The position numbers were made by a program, and so were the translations under genes. 64,000 bases of DNA from Balneolaceae bacterium (GTDB taxonomy: Bacteria > Bacteroidota > Rhodothermia > Balneolales > Balneolaceae). The DNA lies in NCBI GenBank assembly GCA_009711805.1, contig VEMX01000034.1, positions 1-64,000 of the forward strand, read 5' to 3'. The notes beneath the pieces are model-generated. The model did no database searches and was not told where the DNA came from. It saw only the letters and a list, made by a program, of their open reading frames with translations. Shown here piece after piece: positions 36,400 through 45,104 of the stretch (the stretch's first letter is position 1; every line of letters begins with the position of its first letter).

Positions 36400-37467
36400 C
36401 TACCAGGTCCAGGGGTATAAACGCTTCGATTTTTGCACCCAGTGCGGACTTTCCGCCATATACCTCAACCTCATATGCACCAAAGGCCAAAATTTTTTAC
36501 TATAGATTCTATCGGGGCGTATATACTCTGAAAACCCTTGGGCTGCATATATTAAACCATTTCTTTCAATAACGGCATTACCTATAAAACGCTGATAGAA
36601 AGGGCCATTATCAACTGCTTTGCCGCATTGAATAGCAACCTTCGTTCTCTGAGCCAGAAAGTGAATTTTCCTTGATGAATACAACCCAAAGGCGTTCAAT
36701 TGTTTAGCTGATGTTTTAATTTCATCAAAGGTATCTATTAGCTGTTGATTTGTCCTGTCGATCAACCATGCCTTAAATTGTTTTCCCGAACTGCCATTCA
36801 TCAAATAATAAATAAGGGTACTGTCTTCAAAATGATATCTCCCCCAATACCAATCCTTAAAGCTCTCCTTCATCGGCTCCATACCTGTATTGTGGTCATG
36901 ATATCCGGTCCCTGCAAATACCATGTCTTGCCTGCGGTTGCTGCCGTTAACCGATAAATTCACCTTGATCTTTGCTCTTGGTAGAATCAAATTCCAGCTG
37001 TGATGGGAATCATCATTGTTGCAGATCAGTGATGCATCAGGAGCTGGAGATTTAAAACTGATACTCCCCTCCACCGAATGCCCCGATACCAACTGCTGAG
37101 AAAGACTCAATTCATATTCTACTCTTCCTGAACAGTGAGTAAAATGAAACCCATCCCCCCCGATTCTGAAAATCCCGGCATCTTTTTCCCAGCTAAAATT
37201 GTTATCCCCATATTCCAAAAAACTATAGTAAACCGGTTGTGTATCTTTATAAACGGAAACACTCACAGCTGGCACATGCCCGGCCGTATTACTGTTGTTA
37301 TATAATTCTGTTATCTTTTTGGTAGAAAATGGATTATCTAAATAGAAAATGATCACAAATCCATATTTACCATCTGCACTAAGTCCATCAAAGTACCACC
37401 ACTCGTAGCCGGAGGCGGGCTTATTTAAAGACGGATAAAGGCTTCCCGGGTCTGTAGAAATATTCAT
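36400..37467 (-). CDS. crtC: carotenoid 1,2-hydratase (CrtC/AttH lipocalin-like)
   Basis: A 355-residue protein of the CrtC/AttH family. 'SGYEWWYFDGLSADGKYGFVIIFYLDNPFS' occupies about residues 19-48, and 'FAGTGYHDHNTGMEPMKESFKDWYWGRYHF' about 184-213. Both match the hydroxyneurosporene synthase (CrtC) pattern. It adds water across the 1,2 double bond of an acyclic carotenoid end, giving the hydroxyl to which a sugar is attached. No signal peptide is visible. The cruD-like and cruC-like genes flank it, supporting a carotenoid end-group role. Confidence 0.78.
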   Translation of the reverse strand: MNISTDPGSLYPSLNKPASGYEWWYFDGLSADGKYGFVIIFYLDNPFSTKKITELYNNSNTAGHVPAVSVSVYKDTQPVYYSFLEYGDNNFSWEKDAGIFRIGGDGFHFTHCSGRVEYELSLSQQLVSGHSVEGSISFKSPAPDASLICNNDDSHHSWNLILPRAKIKVNLSVNGSNRRQDMVFAGTGYHDHNTGMEPMKESFKDWYWGRYHFEDSTLIYYLMNGSSGKQFKAWLIDRTNQQLIDTFDEIKTSAKQLNAFGLYSSRKIHFLAQRTKVAIQCGKAVDNGPFYQRFIGNAVIERNGLIYAAQGFSEYIRPDRIYSKKFWPLVHMRLRYMAESPHWVQKSKRLYPWTW

Positions 37468-37523
37468 ATCAAATGTTCATGTTGCTAATGATATGCAACC
37501 ATCTGTTTACTACCTTTCGTTCA

Positions 37524-38678
37524 ATGGAACTTATCATCATTTTTTCAATTATCTGGCTTTTATTCACATCGGTGATTCTGCTTAGAAACCTGGTGGACTT
37601 AAAAAGCATGCACTCCATATCTGCCCATACGGCAGAAACTGCCCCCCTTGTAAGTATATGCATTCCTGCCCGAAATGAAGAAGACGTTATAGAACACTGC
37701 GTAACCCAGGCTCTGAAACAAAATTACCCCAACTTTGAAGTACTGGTACTGGATGATAATTCCACAGACGAAACGACTTCCATTCTTACGGAGCTCTCCA
37801 AAATCATCTCAAACCTCCATCACATAAAGGGAAAAGAAAAACCTCATTACTGGATGGGTAAACCGTGGGCTTGCAATCAATTAGGAGAATCAGCTAAAGG
37901 CAAGTATCTTCTATTTATTGATGCTGATGTGTGGCTTGAAGAGGATGCTCTCCCTAAAATGGTACAAGCACTTACCCAATACGACTGTATCACCGTTTGG
38001 CCTAAACAATATGTGGGTACTTTCTGGGAACAGATGATAGTTCCCATGATATACTACGCCGTGTTCACCCTTCTTCCCGCCCGGTATACTGAGCGCAAAC
38101 CACGATGGATGCCTGTATCTGTCTACCATAAATTTTCTGGCACATTTGCTGCTGCCTGTGGGCAGTTTATTGCATTTAGCCGCGAAGCATATCAAAAAAC
38201 TGGAGGACACCATGCGGTACAACAAGAGGTGGTGGAAGATGTTCAGCTTGCAAAGCATGTCAGGAAACACGGCCTTCGTTTAAAGATGTACCATGGAACA
38301 GGTACGGTAAACTGCCGAATGTATACCTCACATGCCGGCTTATGGGCGGGGCTTCGTAAAAACTTCTTTGCCGGTTTCAATAAAAATATCCTGCTGTTTG
38401 TATGTATGGGCCTGCTGCATCTGTTGGTTTTTGTAGCTCCTTTTGTCATCTTTATCCTTGCCTTGGTTTACCAAAGTTATTCTTTGGCTATCTTTTCCCT
38501 CATACCGCTCCTGCTTATTTTCTTACAACGGCTTCTCCTCGATATACGCTTTGGCTGGAATCCCTCTGTGAGCCTCCTTCACCCTGTTTCTGTACTTTGG
38601 TATCAATTACTGGGGGTTGTTTGCCTGACCGATTATTTACGCGGAAAGAAAGCTTCATGGAAAGGACGGGAAGTCTGA
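37524..38678 (+). CDS. membrane GT2 glycosyltransferase, CruC-like (carotenoid glycosyltransferase candidate)
   Basis: A 384-residue protein from the ATG at 37524, which starts at the first membrane helix ('MELIIIFSIIWLLFTSVILL'). An in-frame ATG at 37473 would leave 5 bp to the divergent crtC start. The GT2 domain has 'PLVSICIPARNEEDVIE', 'LDDNSTDET' and the DxD-type 'LFIDADVWLEEDA'. 'VVEDVQLAKHVRKHG' is the acceptor-site ED motif. Two to four C-terminal helices follow. Its position beside crtC-like and cruD-like genes points to CruC-like transfer of a sugar to a hydroxylated carotenoid. Confidence 0.75.
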   Translation: MELIIIFSIIWLLFTSVILLRNLVDLKSMHSISAHTAETAPLVSICIPARNEEDVIEHCVTQALKQNYPNFEVLVLDDNSTDETTSILTELSKIISNLHHIKGKEKPHYWMGKPWACNQLGESAKGKYLLFIDADVWLEEDALPKMVQALTQYDCITVWPKQYVGTFWEQMIVPMIYYAVFTLLPARYTERKPRWMPVSVYHKFSGTFAAACGQFIAFSREAYQKTGGHHAVQQEVVEDVQLAKHVRKHGLRLKMYHGTGTVNCRMYTSHAGLWAGLRKNFFAGFNKNILLFVCMGLLHLLVFVAPFVIFILALVYQSYSLAIFSLIPLLLIFLQRLLLDIRFGWNPSVSLLHPVSVLWYQLLGVVCLTDYLRGKKASWKGREV

Positions 38679-38700
38679 TTAAATTTCATCTCTTATTCAT

Positions 38701-38708
38701 TAATTTTG
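38701..38708 (+). promoter_or_regulatory. -7 element candidate for xerC
   Basis: TAATTTTG matches TAnnTTTG and lies 38 bp before the start codon at 38747. No TTG is found at the proper -33 distance, so only the -7 half is supported. Confidence 0.35.
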
Positions 38709-38746
38709 TTTTCTTTTTTGATGAGGGATGGACATATTAACAATAG

Positions 38747-39691
38747 ATGAAGATACTAATCGAGAAATATCTGAAGTATTTGAATGTTGAACGCAATGCT
38801 TCAGAACATACAATTATATCTTACCGAACCGACCTTGAGTCTTTTCTCTCATTTATGGCTGCTCTTGAGGAAACAGAGCTTGAATCAATTGATGTGGAAT
38901 CTGTTAGTCGCTTAAATATCAGGCTGTGGCTTGGAGAGCTTTCTGAACAGGATTATGCAAAAAGCACCATCGCTCGTAAAGTTGCAGCTCTGCGCTCTTT
39001 CTTTAAATATTGTTTCAAGCGAGGTCACATTCAGAAAAACCCGGCACATCTGCTGGTTGTCCCGAAAAAGAATAAATCACTCCCTAAAACAGCTACGGTA
39101 GAAGATATAGAGCGTATGATGGAGTGTGTGAACACCCGTTCAATAAAAGGGTTGCAAGACCGCGCCATTCTTGAATTATTTTATGGAACTGGAATACGGT
39201 TAAGTGAGTTAACAGGACTAAACGTCACCGATATAGATTTCAGGCAAAAACAAGTACTTGTACGAGGGAAAGGAAATAAACAACGTATTATCCCACTTGG
39301 AAAAACAGTAATCGGTATACTCAAAACATTCAAAAAGAGAAGGACTGAGTTATATGGGCCACGAACAGATCAAGATGCCAAAAAAGCTCTTTTCCTGGCT
39401 GCATCTGGTCAGCGGATGTACAACCGCGCCGTAAATTACATGGTAGAAAAGTATTTAAAACGCACAAGCGAAGTAACACAAAAAAGCCCCCATGTATTGC
39501 GCCATAGTTTTGCTACCCATATGTTAGACAATGGAGCAGACATACGAATTATAAAAGAGTTTTTAGGACATGCTAATTTAGCTGCCACACAGGTTTATAC
39601 CCACACCAGTGTGGAGCGGTTAAAGAATGTGTATAAACAGGCACATCCAAGAGCAAAAAACAAACAACACACATTAAGGAGAAAAAAATGA
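38747..39691 (+). CDS. site-specific tyrosine recombinase XerC/XerD
   Basis: A 314-residue recombinase. The N-terminal SAM-like core-binding domain ('LIEKYLKYLNVERNASEHTIISYRTDLESF', about 3-32) precedes the catalytic domain. The catalytic set is R in 'GTGIRLSEL', H/R in 'HVLRHSFATHML', H in 'LGHANLAAT' and the nucleophile in 'TQVYTHTSVERL'. The length fits housekeeping Xer proteins that resolve chromosome dimers. It is followed, with a 4-nt overlap, by the ribosome hibernation factor, an arrangement common in this phylum. C versus D cannot be decided by eye. Confidence 0.92.
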   Translation: MKILIEKYLKYLNVERNASEHTIISYRTDLESFLSFMAALEETELESIDVESVSRLNIRLWLGELSEQDYAKSTIARKVAALRSFFKYCFKRGHIQKNPAHLLVVPKKNKSLPKTATVEDIERMMECVNTRSIKGLQDRAILELFYGTGIRLSELTGLNVTDIDFRQKQVLVRGKGNKQRIIPLGKTVIGILKTFKKRRTELYGPRTDQDAKKALFLAASGQRMYNRAVNYMVEKYLKRTSEVTQKSPHVLRHSFATHMLDNGADIRIIKEFLGHANLAATQVYTHTSVERLKNVYKQAHPRAKNKQHTLRRKK

Positions 39692-39987
39692 AAACTACAT
39701 TCACAGCACGACATTTCAATGCAAGCTCCAACCTTCAACAATATTGCAGAGATGCAGTAGAAAAACTTGGGAATTATTATGATCGAATAGTGATGTGTGA
39801 TGTTATCCTGGAACCCACTGCAGACGATGACACTCCGAATCAGGCTGAAATCATCTTAAAGGTTCCGCGAAAAGTATTAACGGCTACTGAAGCTGCTTCC
39901 AGTTATGAGCAGGCTGTCCACGATGCTGTAGAAACACTCAGCAGGCAGCTTAAGAAGTACAAAGATAAAATGCACGCAACAAGCTAA
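39688..39987 (+). CDS. hpf: ribosome hibernation-promoting factor (short HPF/RaiA)
   Basis: A 99-residue protein of the S30AE family. The start 'TFTARHFNASSNLQQYCRDAVEKLG' (4-28) and 'ASSYEQAVHDAVETLSRQLKKYKDK' (71-95) are family-typical. It lacks the C-terminal dimerisation domain of long HPFs, so it is the short type. A strong AAGGAG lies inside the last codons of the recombinase gene, 7-8 bases before the start. Confidence 0.93.
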   Translation: MKTTFTARHFNASSNLQQYCRDAVEKLGNYYDRIVMCDVILEPTADDDTPNQAEIILKVPRKVLTATEAASSYEQAVHDAVETLSRQLKKYKDKMHATS

Positions 39988-39994
39988 TACTCAT

Positions 39995-41026
39995 ATGCCA
40001 TTTTCACCCCAAGCACCTATACCCCGAAAGGAAAAAATCTCGGTGTCTTACCTGGTTGGTAAGCTCCGGGAACGGGTCAATATTAATATTACATCATGTG
40101 CTTCTGAGCATTGCAGCGATGAGCGATTTGTGAATGAAGCTGACCTTCACCGGCCGGGGTTGGCGCTTGCCGGTTATATTAAACTATTTACATACCAGCG
40201 CGTCCAGATTATCGGAAATACGGAAACCCAATTTCTTCAAAACCTACCGAAGGATAAACAAAAGGAAGCTTTTCGAAGAATTACCAAATTCGACATTCCC
40301 GTTATTTTCCTCACCGACAGCAACGAATTACCCGACTACCTGCTTCAAATAACGGAAGAAGCTGGAATTCCTGTTTTTTCCACTCCCCTGGAAACCACCC
40401 GTTTTATGTATCTGTTAAGGGATTTCCTGGAAGATCAGTTCGCCATTCAAACCATGGTTCACGGATCTATGGTGGATGTATATGGCATCGGGATTTTGGT
40501 TGCGGGAAAATCAGGTATTGGGAAAAGCGAAGTTGCTCTTGACCTGGTAGAACGTGGGCACCGCCTGGTAGCCGACGATGTGGTTATGCTTACCAAAAAA
40601 AGCAGTGTACTTATGGCTTCTGCCACCGAAATGAGTAAACATTTTATGGAAATTCGGGGATTGGGCATTGTGGATGTCATGTCGATGTTTGGAATCAGGG
40701 CCATTCGTTACCAAAAACGGCTGGAGGTAGTACTGGAGCTTACCCTGTGGGATGAAACCCGGGAAATTGAACGCACCGGCCTCAACCACGATTCCGTTAA
40801 CGTTCTCGGCCTTGACATTCCTCTTATCCATCTACCCATTACCCCAGGAAAAAATATTACGGTAATAGCAGAGGTTATAGCAATGAATTACCTGCTGAAA
40901 CACTATGGATATGACCCGGCTAAAGCATTTCAAGACCGTATTCAGTCCAGTATCTCAGACAAAACACAGGGTGAGAAAGGTATTCCCAAAAGAGCCATAG
41001 AATACTTTGAAGGTGATATAGAATAA
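39995..41026 (+). CDS. hprK: HPr(Ser) kinase/phosphorylase
   Basis: A 343-residue bifunctional enzyme. The Walker A is 'GKSGIGKSEVALDLVERGH' (about 170-188) and the signature 'MEIRGLGIVDVMSMFG' lies near 214-230. It phosphorylates HPr on a serine in response to metabolites in known systems. The N-terminal domain ('EKISVSYLVGKL', 'RPGLALAGYIKLF') is typical. It follows hpf by 7 nt. No HPr or enzyme I gene is in the window. Confidence 0.93.
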   Translation: MPFSPQAPIPRKEKISVSYLVGKLRERVNINITSCASEHCSDERFVNEADLHRPGLALAGYIKLFTYQRVQIIGNTETQFLQNLPKDKQKEAFRRITKFDIPVIFLTDSNELPDYLLQITEEAGIPVFSTPLETTRFMYLLRDFLEDQFAIQTMVHGSMVDVYGIGILVAGKSGIGKSEVALDLVERGHRLVADDVVMLTKKSSVLMASATEMSKHFMEIRGLGIVDVMSMFGIRAIRYQKRLEVVLELTLWDETREIERTGLNHDSVNVLGLDIPLIHLPITPGKNITVIAEVIAMNYLLKHYGYDPAKAFQDRIQSSISDKTQGEKGIPKRAIEYFEGDIE

Positions 41027-41045
41027 CATTAGAGATTTGCCTAAC

Positions 41046-41078
41046 TTTTTGATTGTGTTAAATAGCTTGGTATCTTAA
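41046..41078 (+). promoter_or_regulatory. weak promoter for the M23 peptidase gene
   Basis: TTTTTG (41046-41051) then 19 bp then TATCTTAA (41071-41078). The spacing is right, but the -7 box matches TAnnTTTG at only four of its six defined positions. It is 26 bp before the start codon. Confidence 0.35.
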
Positions 41079-41104
41079 GTCGATTTGTCAAATCATAATA
41101 GTAG

Positions 41105-42079
41105 ATGTCTTTTAAAAATCATTACTACTACGACGAGCAAAATTGTGATTTTGTTCCCGTACAATACGACCGGACAGAACGGGTTATATATAATCTTTCA
41201 ATATGGATACTTTCGGGGGTTATACTTACCGGTGTCCTGATTATTGCACTCTCTTCCTATATTGGCACGCCGGCTGAACTTGCTCTTAAAGCAGAAAACC
41301 AAGCGTTAAGTGAGCAATTAAATAAAACAAAGGACGCCCTGACAACCCTGGATCAGCAAATTGATAATATAGCTAAACAAGACAATGAATTATACCGCTC
41401 TATGCTCGGCATGGAAGAAATTCCATATGAAGAACGCCAGGCAGGGGTAGGTGGATCAGACCCTTATGCCGAATTTGATGTATATAGTTCCTCCTCTGCT
41501 GAATTGTTAAAATGGACCTCCTCCAAGATTGATAAACTGGAACGCAAGATTGGAATTCAGAAACTTAGCTTTGAAGAGATTAAAGATCATTACAACAAGA
41601 ACAGAGAAAAGCTAAATCATATTCCCGCTATTAAACCTACTCCCGGTATATTATTGAGTGGTTTTGGTATGCGTTTCCATCCTATACTTAAATACAACCG
41701 AATGCATAGCGGTCTTGATTTCAGAGCCGATATTGGAGATCCTATATATACAACCGGGAATGGAACCATTAAATTTACCGGAAGAAAAGGGACACTTGGC
41801 AATATTGTTATTGTAGATCACGGTTATGGTTTTGAGACACTGTATGCACATCTAAGCCATATCCCCAAAAAAATAAGATCCGGAGTAACGGTAGAACGAG
41901 GCCAGCTTATTGGGCGGGCAGGAACCACCGGTTTATCAGAAGGACCGCATCTTCATTATGAAATACATAACAATGGTAAACCGGTAGATCCACTCTTTTA
42001 CCTTTTTGCGGATACCTCTCCTGAAGAGTACGCTATGTTTAAAGAAATTTCGGAAACCAATAATAAATCCCTGGACTGA
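41105..42079 (+). CDS. M23 family membrane-anchored peptidoglycan endopeptidase
   Basis: A 324-residue protein with one N-terminal membrane helix (about 32-55, 'SIWILSGVILTGVLIIALSS'), a coiled coil (about 62-100, then 140-165) and a C-terminal LytM/M23 domain. Zinc ligands are in 'HSGLDFRADIG' and 'LHYEIHNNG'. 'VIVDHGYGFETLYAHLSHI' completes the site. It probably cuts peptide cross-links in the periplasm, or acts as an activator if anchored by its coiled coil. It is 55 nt upstream of the M28 peptidase. Confidence 0.9.
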   Translation: MSFKNHYYYDEQNCDFVPVQYDRTERVIYNLSIWILSGVILTGVLIIALSSYIGTPAELALKAENQALSEQLNKTKDALTTLDQQIDNIAKQDNELYRSMLGMEEIPYEERQAGVGGSDPYAEFDVYSSSSAELLKWTSSKIDKLERKIGIQKLSFEEIKDHYNKNREKLNHIPAIKPTPGILLSGFGMRFHPILKYNRMHSGLDFRADIGDPIYTTGNGTIKFTGRKGTLGNIVIVDHGYGFETLYAHLSHIPKKIRSGVTVERGQLIGRAGTTGLSEGPHLHYEIHNNGKPVDPLFYLFADTSPEEYAMFKEISETNNKSLD

Positions 42080-42134
42080 CAGCTGCTTTTTTTTGTTCAG
42101 GAGTCCAACTATTAAAATCAAGATTACTGCACCT

Positions 42135-43505
42135 ATGAAAGCTTGGTATATCTGCATTATTTTCTTTTTCTTCGCTCCCCTGCTAACGCACGCACAACCC
42201 TCCATAAATGATCAACATAAACGGGACGTTCAGCAGCTCATAGACCGGGCTATGAGCAGTGATGTGGCCTGGAACCGCCTTGTTTATATGGCGGATGAAT
42301 TTGGCCCCCGATTTAGCGGCAGTCAAAACCTGGAACAATCCATCGACTGGATTCTCAAAACCATGGAAGAAGACGGGCTGGATAACATATGGGCACAAAA
42401 CGTAAAAGTGCCACACTGGGTGCGGGGCAACGAATCTGCCACCCTTATTTCGCCACGAAAAATGGATCTCCCTATGCTGGGACTTGGCGGCAGTATAGCT
42501 ACACCCGAAGATGGAATTACAGCTGATGTATTGGTCGTTAAAACCTTTGATGAACTGGAAGCACGTAAAGATGAAGCAGAAGGTAAGATTGTGCTATTTA
42601 ATGCCGCATTTACCAGTTATGGACAAACCGTAAGCTACCGGACGAATGGAGCCGCTGAGGCCGCTAAATATGGAGCTGTAGCCAGTTTAATACGATCGGT
42701 AGGCCCTTACTCTATGCAAACCCCGCATACCGGTGTTATGTACTACCAAGATGACATTAAGAAAATTCCTCATGCTGCTATCACGGTGGAACACGCCATG
42801 ATGATTCAGCGACTGACAGACCGTGGTGAAAAGATTACAATCAACCTAAAGATGGATGCACAAACGCTTCCCGATGCAGATTCAAGAAATGTGATAGCTG
42901 AGATTCAGGGAACTGAATATCCCGAAGAAATTATCGTGCTCGGCGGACATATTGATTCCTGGGATGTCGGACAGGGAGTTATGGACGACGGCGGCGGGTG
43001 TATAGCGGCCTGGGAAGCCATACGGCTGATGAAAGAGTTAGGATTAAAGCCCAAACGCACCATCCGCGTGGTGTTGTGGACCAATGAAGAAAACGGCCTG
43101 GCAGGGGCAAATGAATATCACCGCTGGGTAAAAGAGGAAGAAGGTTCTTTGGAAAATCATGTCTTAGCCATGGAGTCGGACAGTGGTGTATTCGATCCTC
43201 TTGGATTTGGCTTTTCCGGAAGCGATGAGGCTTATTCAATCCTTTCCAGTATTGGGGCTTTATTAAAGCCTATAGAATCTGGTGAGGTAACTAAGGGCGG
43301 AGGCGGTGCCGACATCGGTCCTCTAATGAGAGATGGCGTACCCGGCATGGGCTTGCGTGTAGATGGGTCTAAGTACTTCTGGTATCACCACACCGGTGCT
43401 GATACTATGGATAAACTTGATAAGGAGGACTTCAACGAATGTGTAGCTACCATGGCTGTTTTCGCCTATATGGTTGCTGACATGGATCAAACACTCCCCC
43501 GCTAA
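42135..43505 (+). CDS. secreted M28 family peptidase (carboxypeptidase Q-like)
   Basis: A 456-residue protein from the ATG at 42135, the start of a clear signal peptide ('MKAWYICIIFFFFAPLLTHAQ'); a start at 42006 would overlap the M23 gene. A PA domain insert lies at about 130-240. The two-zinc site of M28 is visible as 'GGHIDSWDVGQGVMDDGGG' (about 303-321), 'WTNEENGLAGA', 'AMESDSG' and 'WYHHTGADTMD'. This fits plasma glutamate carboxypeptidase/carboxypeptidase Q enzymes that release C-terminal residues or cut dipeptides. Confidence 0.9.
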   Translation: MKAWYICIIFFFFAPLLTHAQPSINDQHKRDVQQLIDRAMSSDVAWNRLVYMADEFGPRFSGSQNLEQSIDWILKTMEEDGLDNIWAQNVKVPHWVRGNESATLISPRKMDLPMLGLGGSIATPEDGITADVLVVKTFDELEARKDEAEGKIVLFNAAFTSYGQTVSYRTNGAAEAAKYGAVASLIRSVGPYSMQTPHTGVMYYQDDIKKIPHAAITVEHAMMIQRLTDRGEKITINLKMDAQTLPDADSRNVIAEIQGTEYPEEIIVLGGHIDSWDVGQGVMDDGGGCIAAWEAIRLMKELGLKPKRTIRVVLWTNEENGLAGANEYHRWVKEEEGSLENHVLAMESDSGVFDPLGFGFSGSDEAYSILSSIGALLKPIESGEVTKGGGGADIGPLMRDGVPGMGLRVDGSKYFWYHHTGADTMDKLDKEDFNECVATMAVFAYMVADMDQTLPR

Positions 43506-43519
43506 ACAATATTCCAAAT

Positions 43520-43552
43520 GGATGAGGAGCCTTGCAAAAAGGTTCCTCTCTA
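43520..43552. terminator. bidirectional terminator hairpin between convergent genes
   Basis: GAGGAGCC (43524-43531) pairs with GGTTCCTC (43541-43548), with one G-T pair, in the 52 bp between the M28 gene and trmH. The T-run is poor on both strands, so efficiency is uncertain. Confidence 0.4.
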
Positions 43553-43557
43553 CTATT

Positions 43558-44244
43558 CTACTTTACCAGTTTGTCCAAAAATTTTTGCTCCAGGTGCTCG
43601 CCAGCTTTAATCGATTTCTTAAGCCATTCCAGCTTTAACACCTGCATCTCTTCTTGCGACAACTGCCATTTAATATCTGAGTTTTTCAACCTGCGTGTAG
43701 TGTTATACAGGCAAATAGCTGCGCTCACCGATATATTGAGGCTTTCACTAAATCCAGCCATCGGTATTTTCATAAAGCCATCAGCCATTTCTTTAGCTTT
43801 ATCACTAATCCCGTCAAGCTCAGTTCCAAAAACCAAGGCCGTTTTCTGGTCTATGGGTAACTCATTCAGTTCAAAGTCATTCTCATGGGGAGAAGTGGCA
43901 ATAATACGGTACCCCTTCTGCTTTAAATCACTTAAACAAATCTCGGTATTATCGGCTCCAGGCCGGTTGTATGTATGAAGGTTGAGCCACTGATCTGCCC
44001 CTATGGTCACCTGGCTGGATGCATCAAACTGATTGTCCTTTTCGATGATGTGAACATCCTGCACTCCAAATCCGTCGCAGCTTCTTAGTACAGCACTTGC
44101 ATTGTGTGGCTGATATATATTCTCTACTACAACTGAAATATGGCGGGTACGCTGGGACACAACGGATTCAATTTTTTGCCATCTGGCCCCGGTGGTAAAC
44201 TCTTTTAAGTATTCTATTAGATTACTTCTTGTCTGTTTGTCCAT
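43558..44244 (-). CDS. trmH: tRNA (guanosine-18-2'-O)-methyltransferase TrmH
   Basis: A 228-residue SPOUT enzyme. The three SpoU motifs are 'ENIYQPHNASAVLRSCDGFG' (about 37-56), 'ALVFGTELDGIS' (about 134-145) and 'IPMAGFSESLNISVSAAICLY' (about 155-175, the trefoil knot). The start and end ('YLKEFTTGARWQKIESVVSQRTRHI') match TrmH rather than other SpoU members. It methylates ribose of G18 in tRNA. Confidence 0.9.
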   Translation of the reverse strand: MDKQTRSNLIEYLKEFTTGARWQKIESVVSQRTRHISVVVENIYQPHNASAVLRSCDGFGVQDVHIIEKDNQFDASSQVTIGADQWLNLHTYNRPGADNTEICLSDLKQKGYRIIATSPHENDFELNELPIDQKTALVFGTELDGISDKAKEMADGFMKIPMAGFSESLNISVSAAICLYNTTRRLKNSDIKWQLSQEEMQVLKLEWLKKSIKAGEHLEQKFLDKLVK

Positions 44245-44251
44245 AATAAAA

Positions 44252-44281
44252 AAGCTTCATGCGGATGAGTACATGAAGCTT
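44252..44281 (-). terminator. rho-independent terminator after the OmpR-type regulator
   Basis: A perfect 10-bp inverted repeat AAGCTTCATG...CATGAAGCTT (44252-44281), followed on the minus strand by T (plus 44247-44253 is A). It lies 28 bp after the regulator's stop codon. Confidence 0.85.
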
Positions 44282-44309
44282 ATGATTGTTAGAGTCCTAA
44301 AATGATCTA

Positions 44310-44984
44310 TTACTGATCACATCTGAATGTGAACCCTTTCTTACGAATGGTCTCAATGTAATCCACATCAGAATGTTCTCTTATTTTCTTTCTCAAATAA
44401 CTGATATACACATTAATGTAGTTGGTCTGGGTATCAAAGTGTATATCCCAAACTTTCTCAGCCAGTTCTTCCTGAGTAATAATCCGGTTTTTATTCTTCA
44501 TAAAGTAAACGAGCAAATTAAACTCGTTGTTCGTCAATTGAACTTTGTTGCCGTTAATCGTGAATTCACGCTTTAACAAATCAACCTTCAACTCCCCACA
44601 CGACAGTTGCTGTTCGCTTCCGGACTGTGTTCTTCGTTCGATGGCTTCGAGCCGAGCTAATAACTCTTCCGTATTAAATGGTTTGGTCAAATAATCATCG
44701 GCGCCAACTTTAAGGCATTTTACCTTTACATCGGTTTCCTGCTCGCCTGATAATATCAGAACCGGAGTAATAATATTCTTATCACGAATATTCTTACATA
44801 CCTCATAACCATCTCCATCAGGTAATCCCAAATCAAGGATGATCATTTCATACTCATTTTCAATCGCCATTTCTTCCCCATCCGAGGCGTTGTCTGCAGT
44901 AAAAACAGAATTACCATTATGTTCTAATACAGCTTTTACAAGGGTACGAACTGAAGGGTCATCCTCAATTACGAGTATATTCAT
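44310..44984 (-). CDS. OmpR/PhoB-family response regulator
   Basis: A 224-residue two-domain regulator. The receiver domain has acidic D8/D9, the phosphoacceptor D51 in 'ILDLGLPDG' and K101 in 'YLTKPF'. The winged-helix DNA-binding domain covers about 127-222 ('NGNKVQLTNNEFNLLVYFM', 'NYINVYISYLRKKI'). It has its own terminator, and no histidine kinase gene is adjacent, so its partner lies elsewhere. Confidence 0.93.
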   Translation of the reverse strand: MNILVIEDDPSVRTLVKAVLEHNGNSVFTADNASDGEEMAIENEYEMIILDLGLPDGDGYEVCKNIRDKNIITPVLILSGEQETDVKVKCLKVGADDYLTKPFNTEELLARLEAIERRTQSGSEQQLSCGELKVDLLKREFTINGNKVQLTNNEFNLLVYFMKNKNRIITQEELAEKVWDIHFDTQTNYINVYISYLRKKIREHSDVDYIETIRKKGFTFRCDQ

Positions 44985-45104
44985 ATGTGATACAAAATTT
45001 AAGTATTAAAAAATCGCGGATGCTTTTCGAACTAACAAAGCAGGAATTGGATGAGGAAAACTTAATAAACATTAGAATTAAAAACACGGCTAATGTTAAT
45101 CCAC

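Noticed and set aside
38747-39691. Mobile-element integrase
   Set aside because: Length, domain layout and coupling to hpf and hprK fit the housekeeping Xer recombinase.
42006-42134. Upstream extension of the M28 peptidase
   Set aside because: It would overlap the M23 gene and place 43 residues before a perfect signal peptide.
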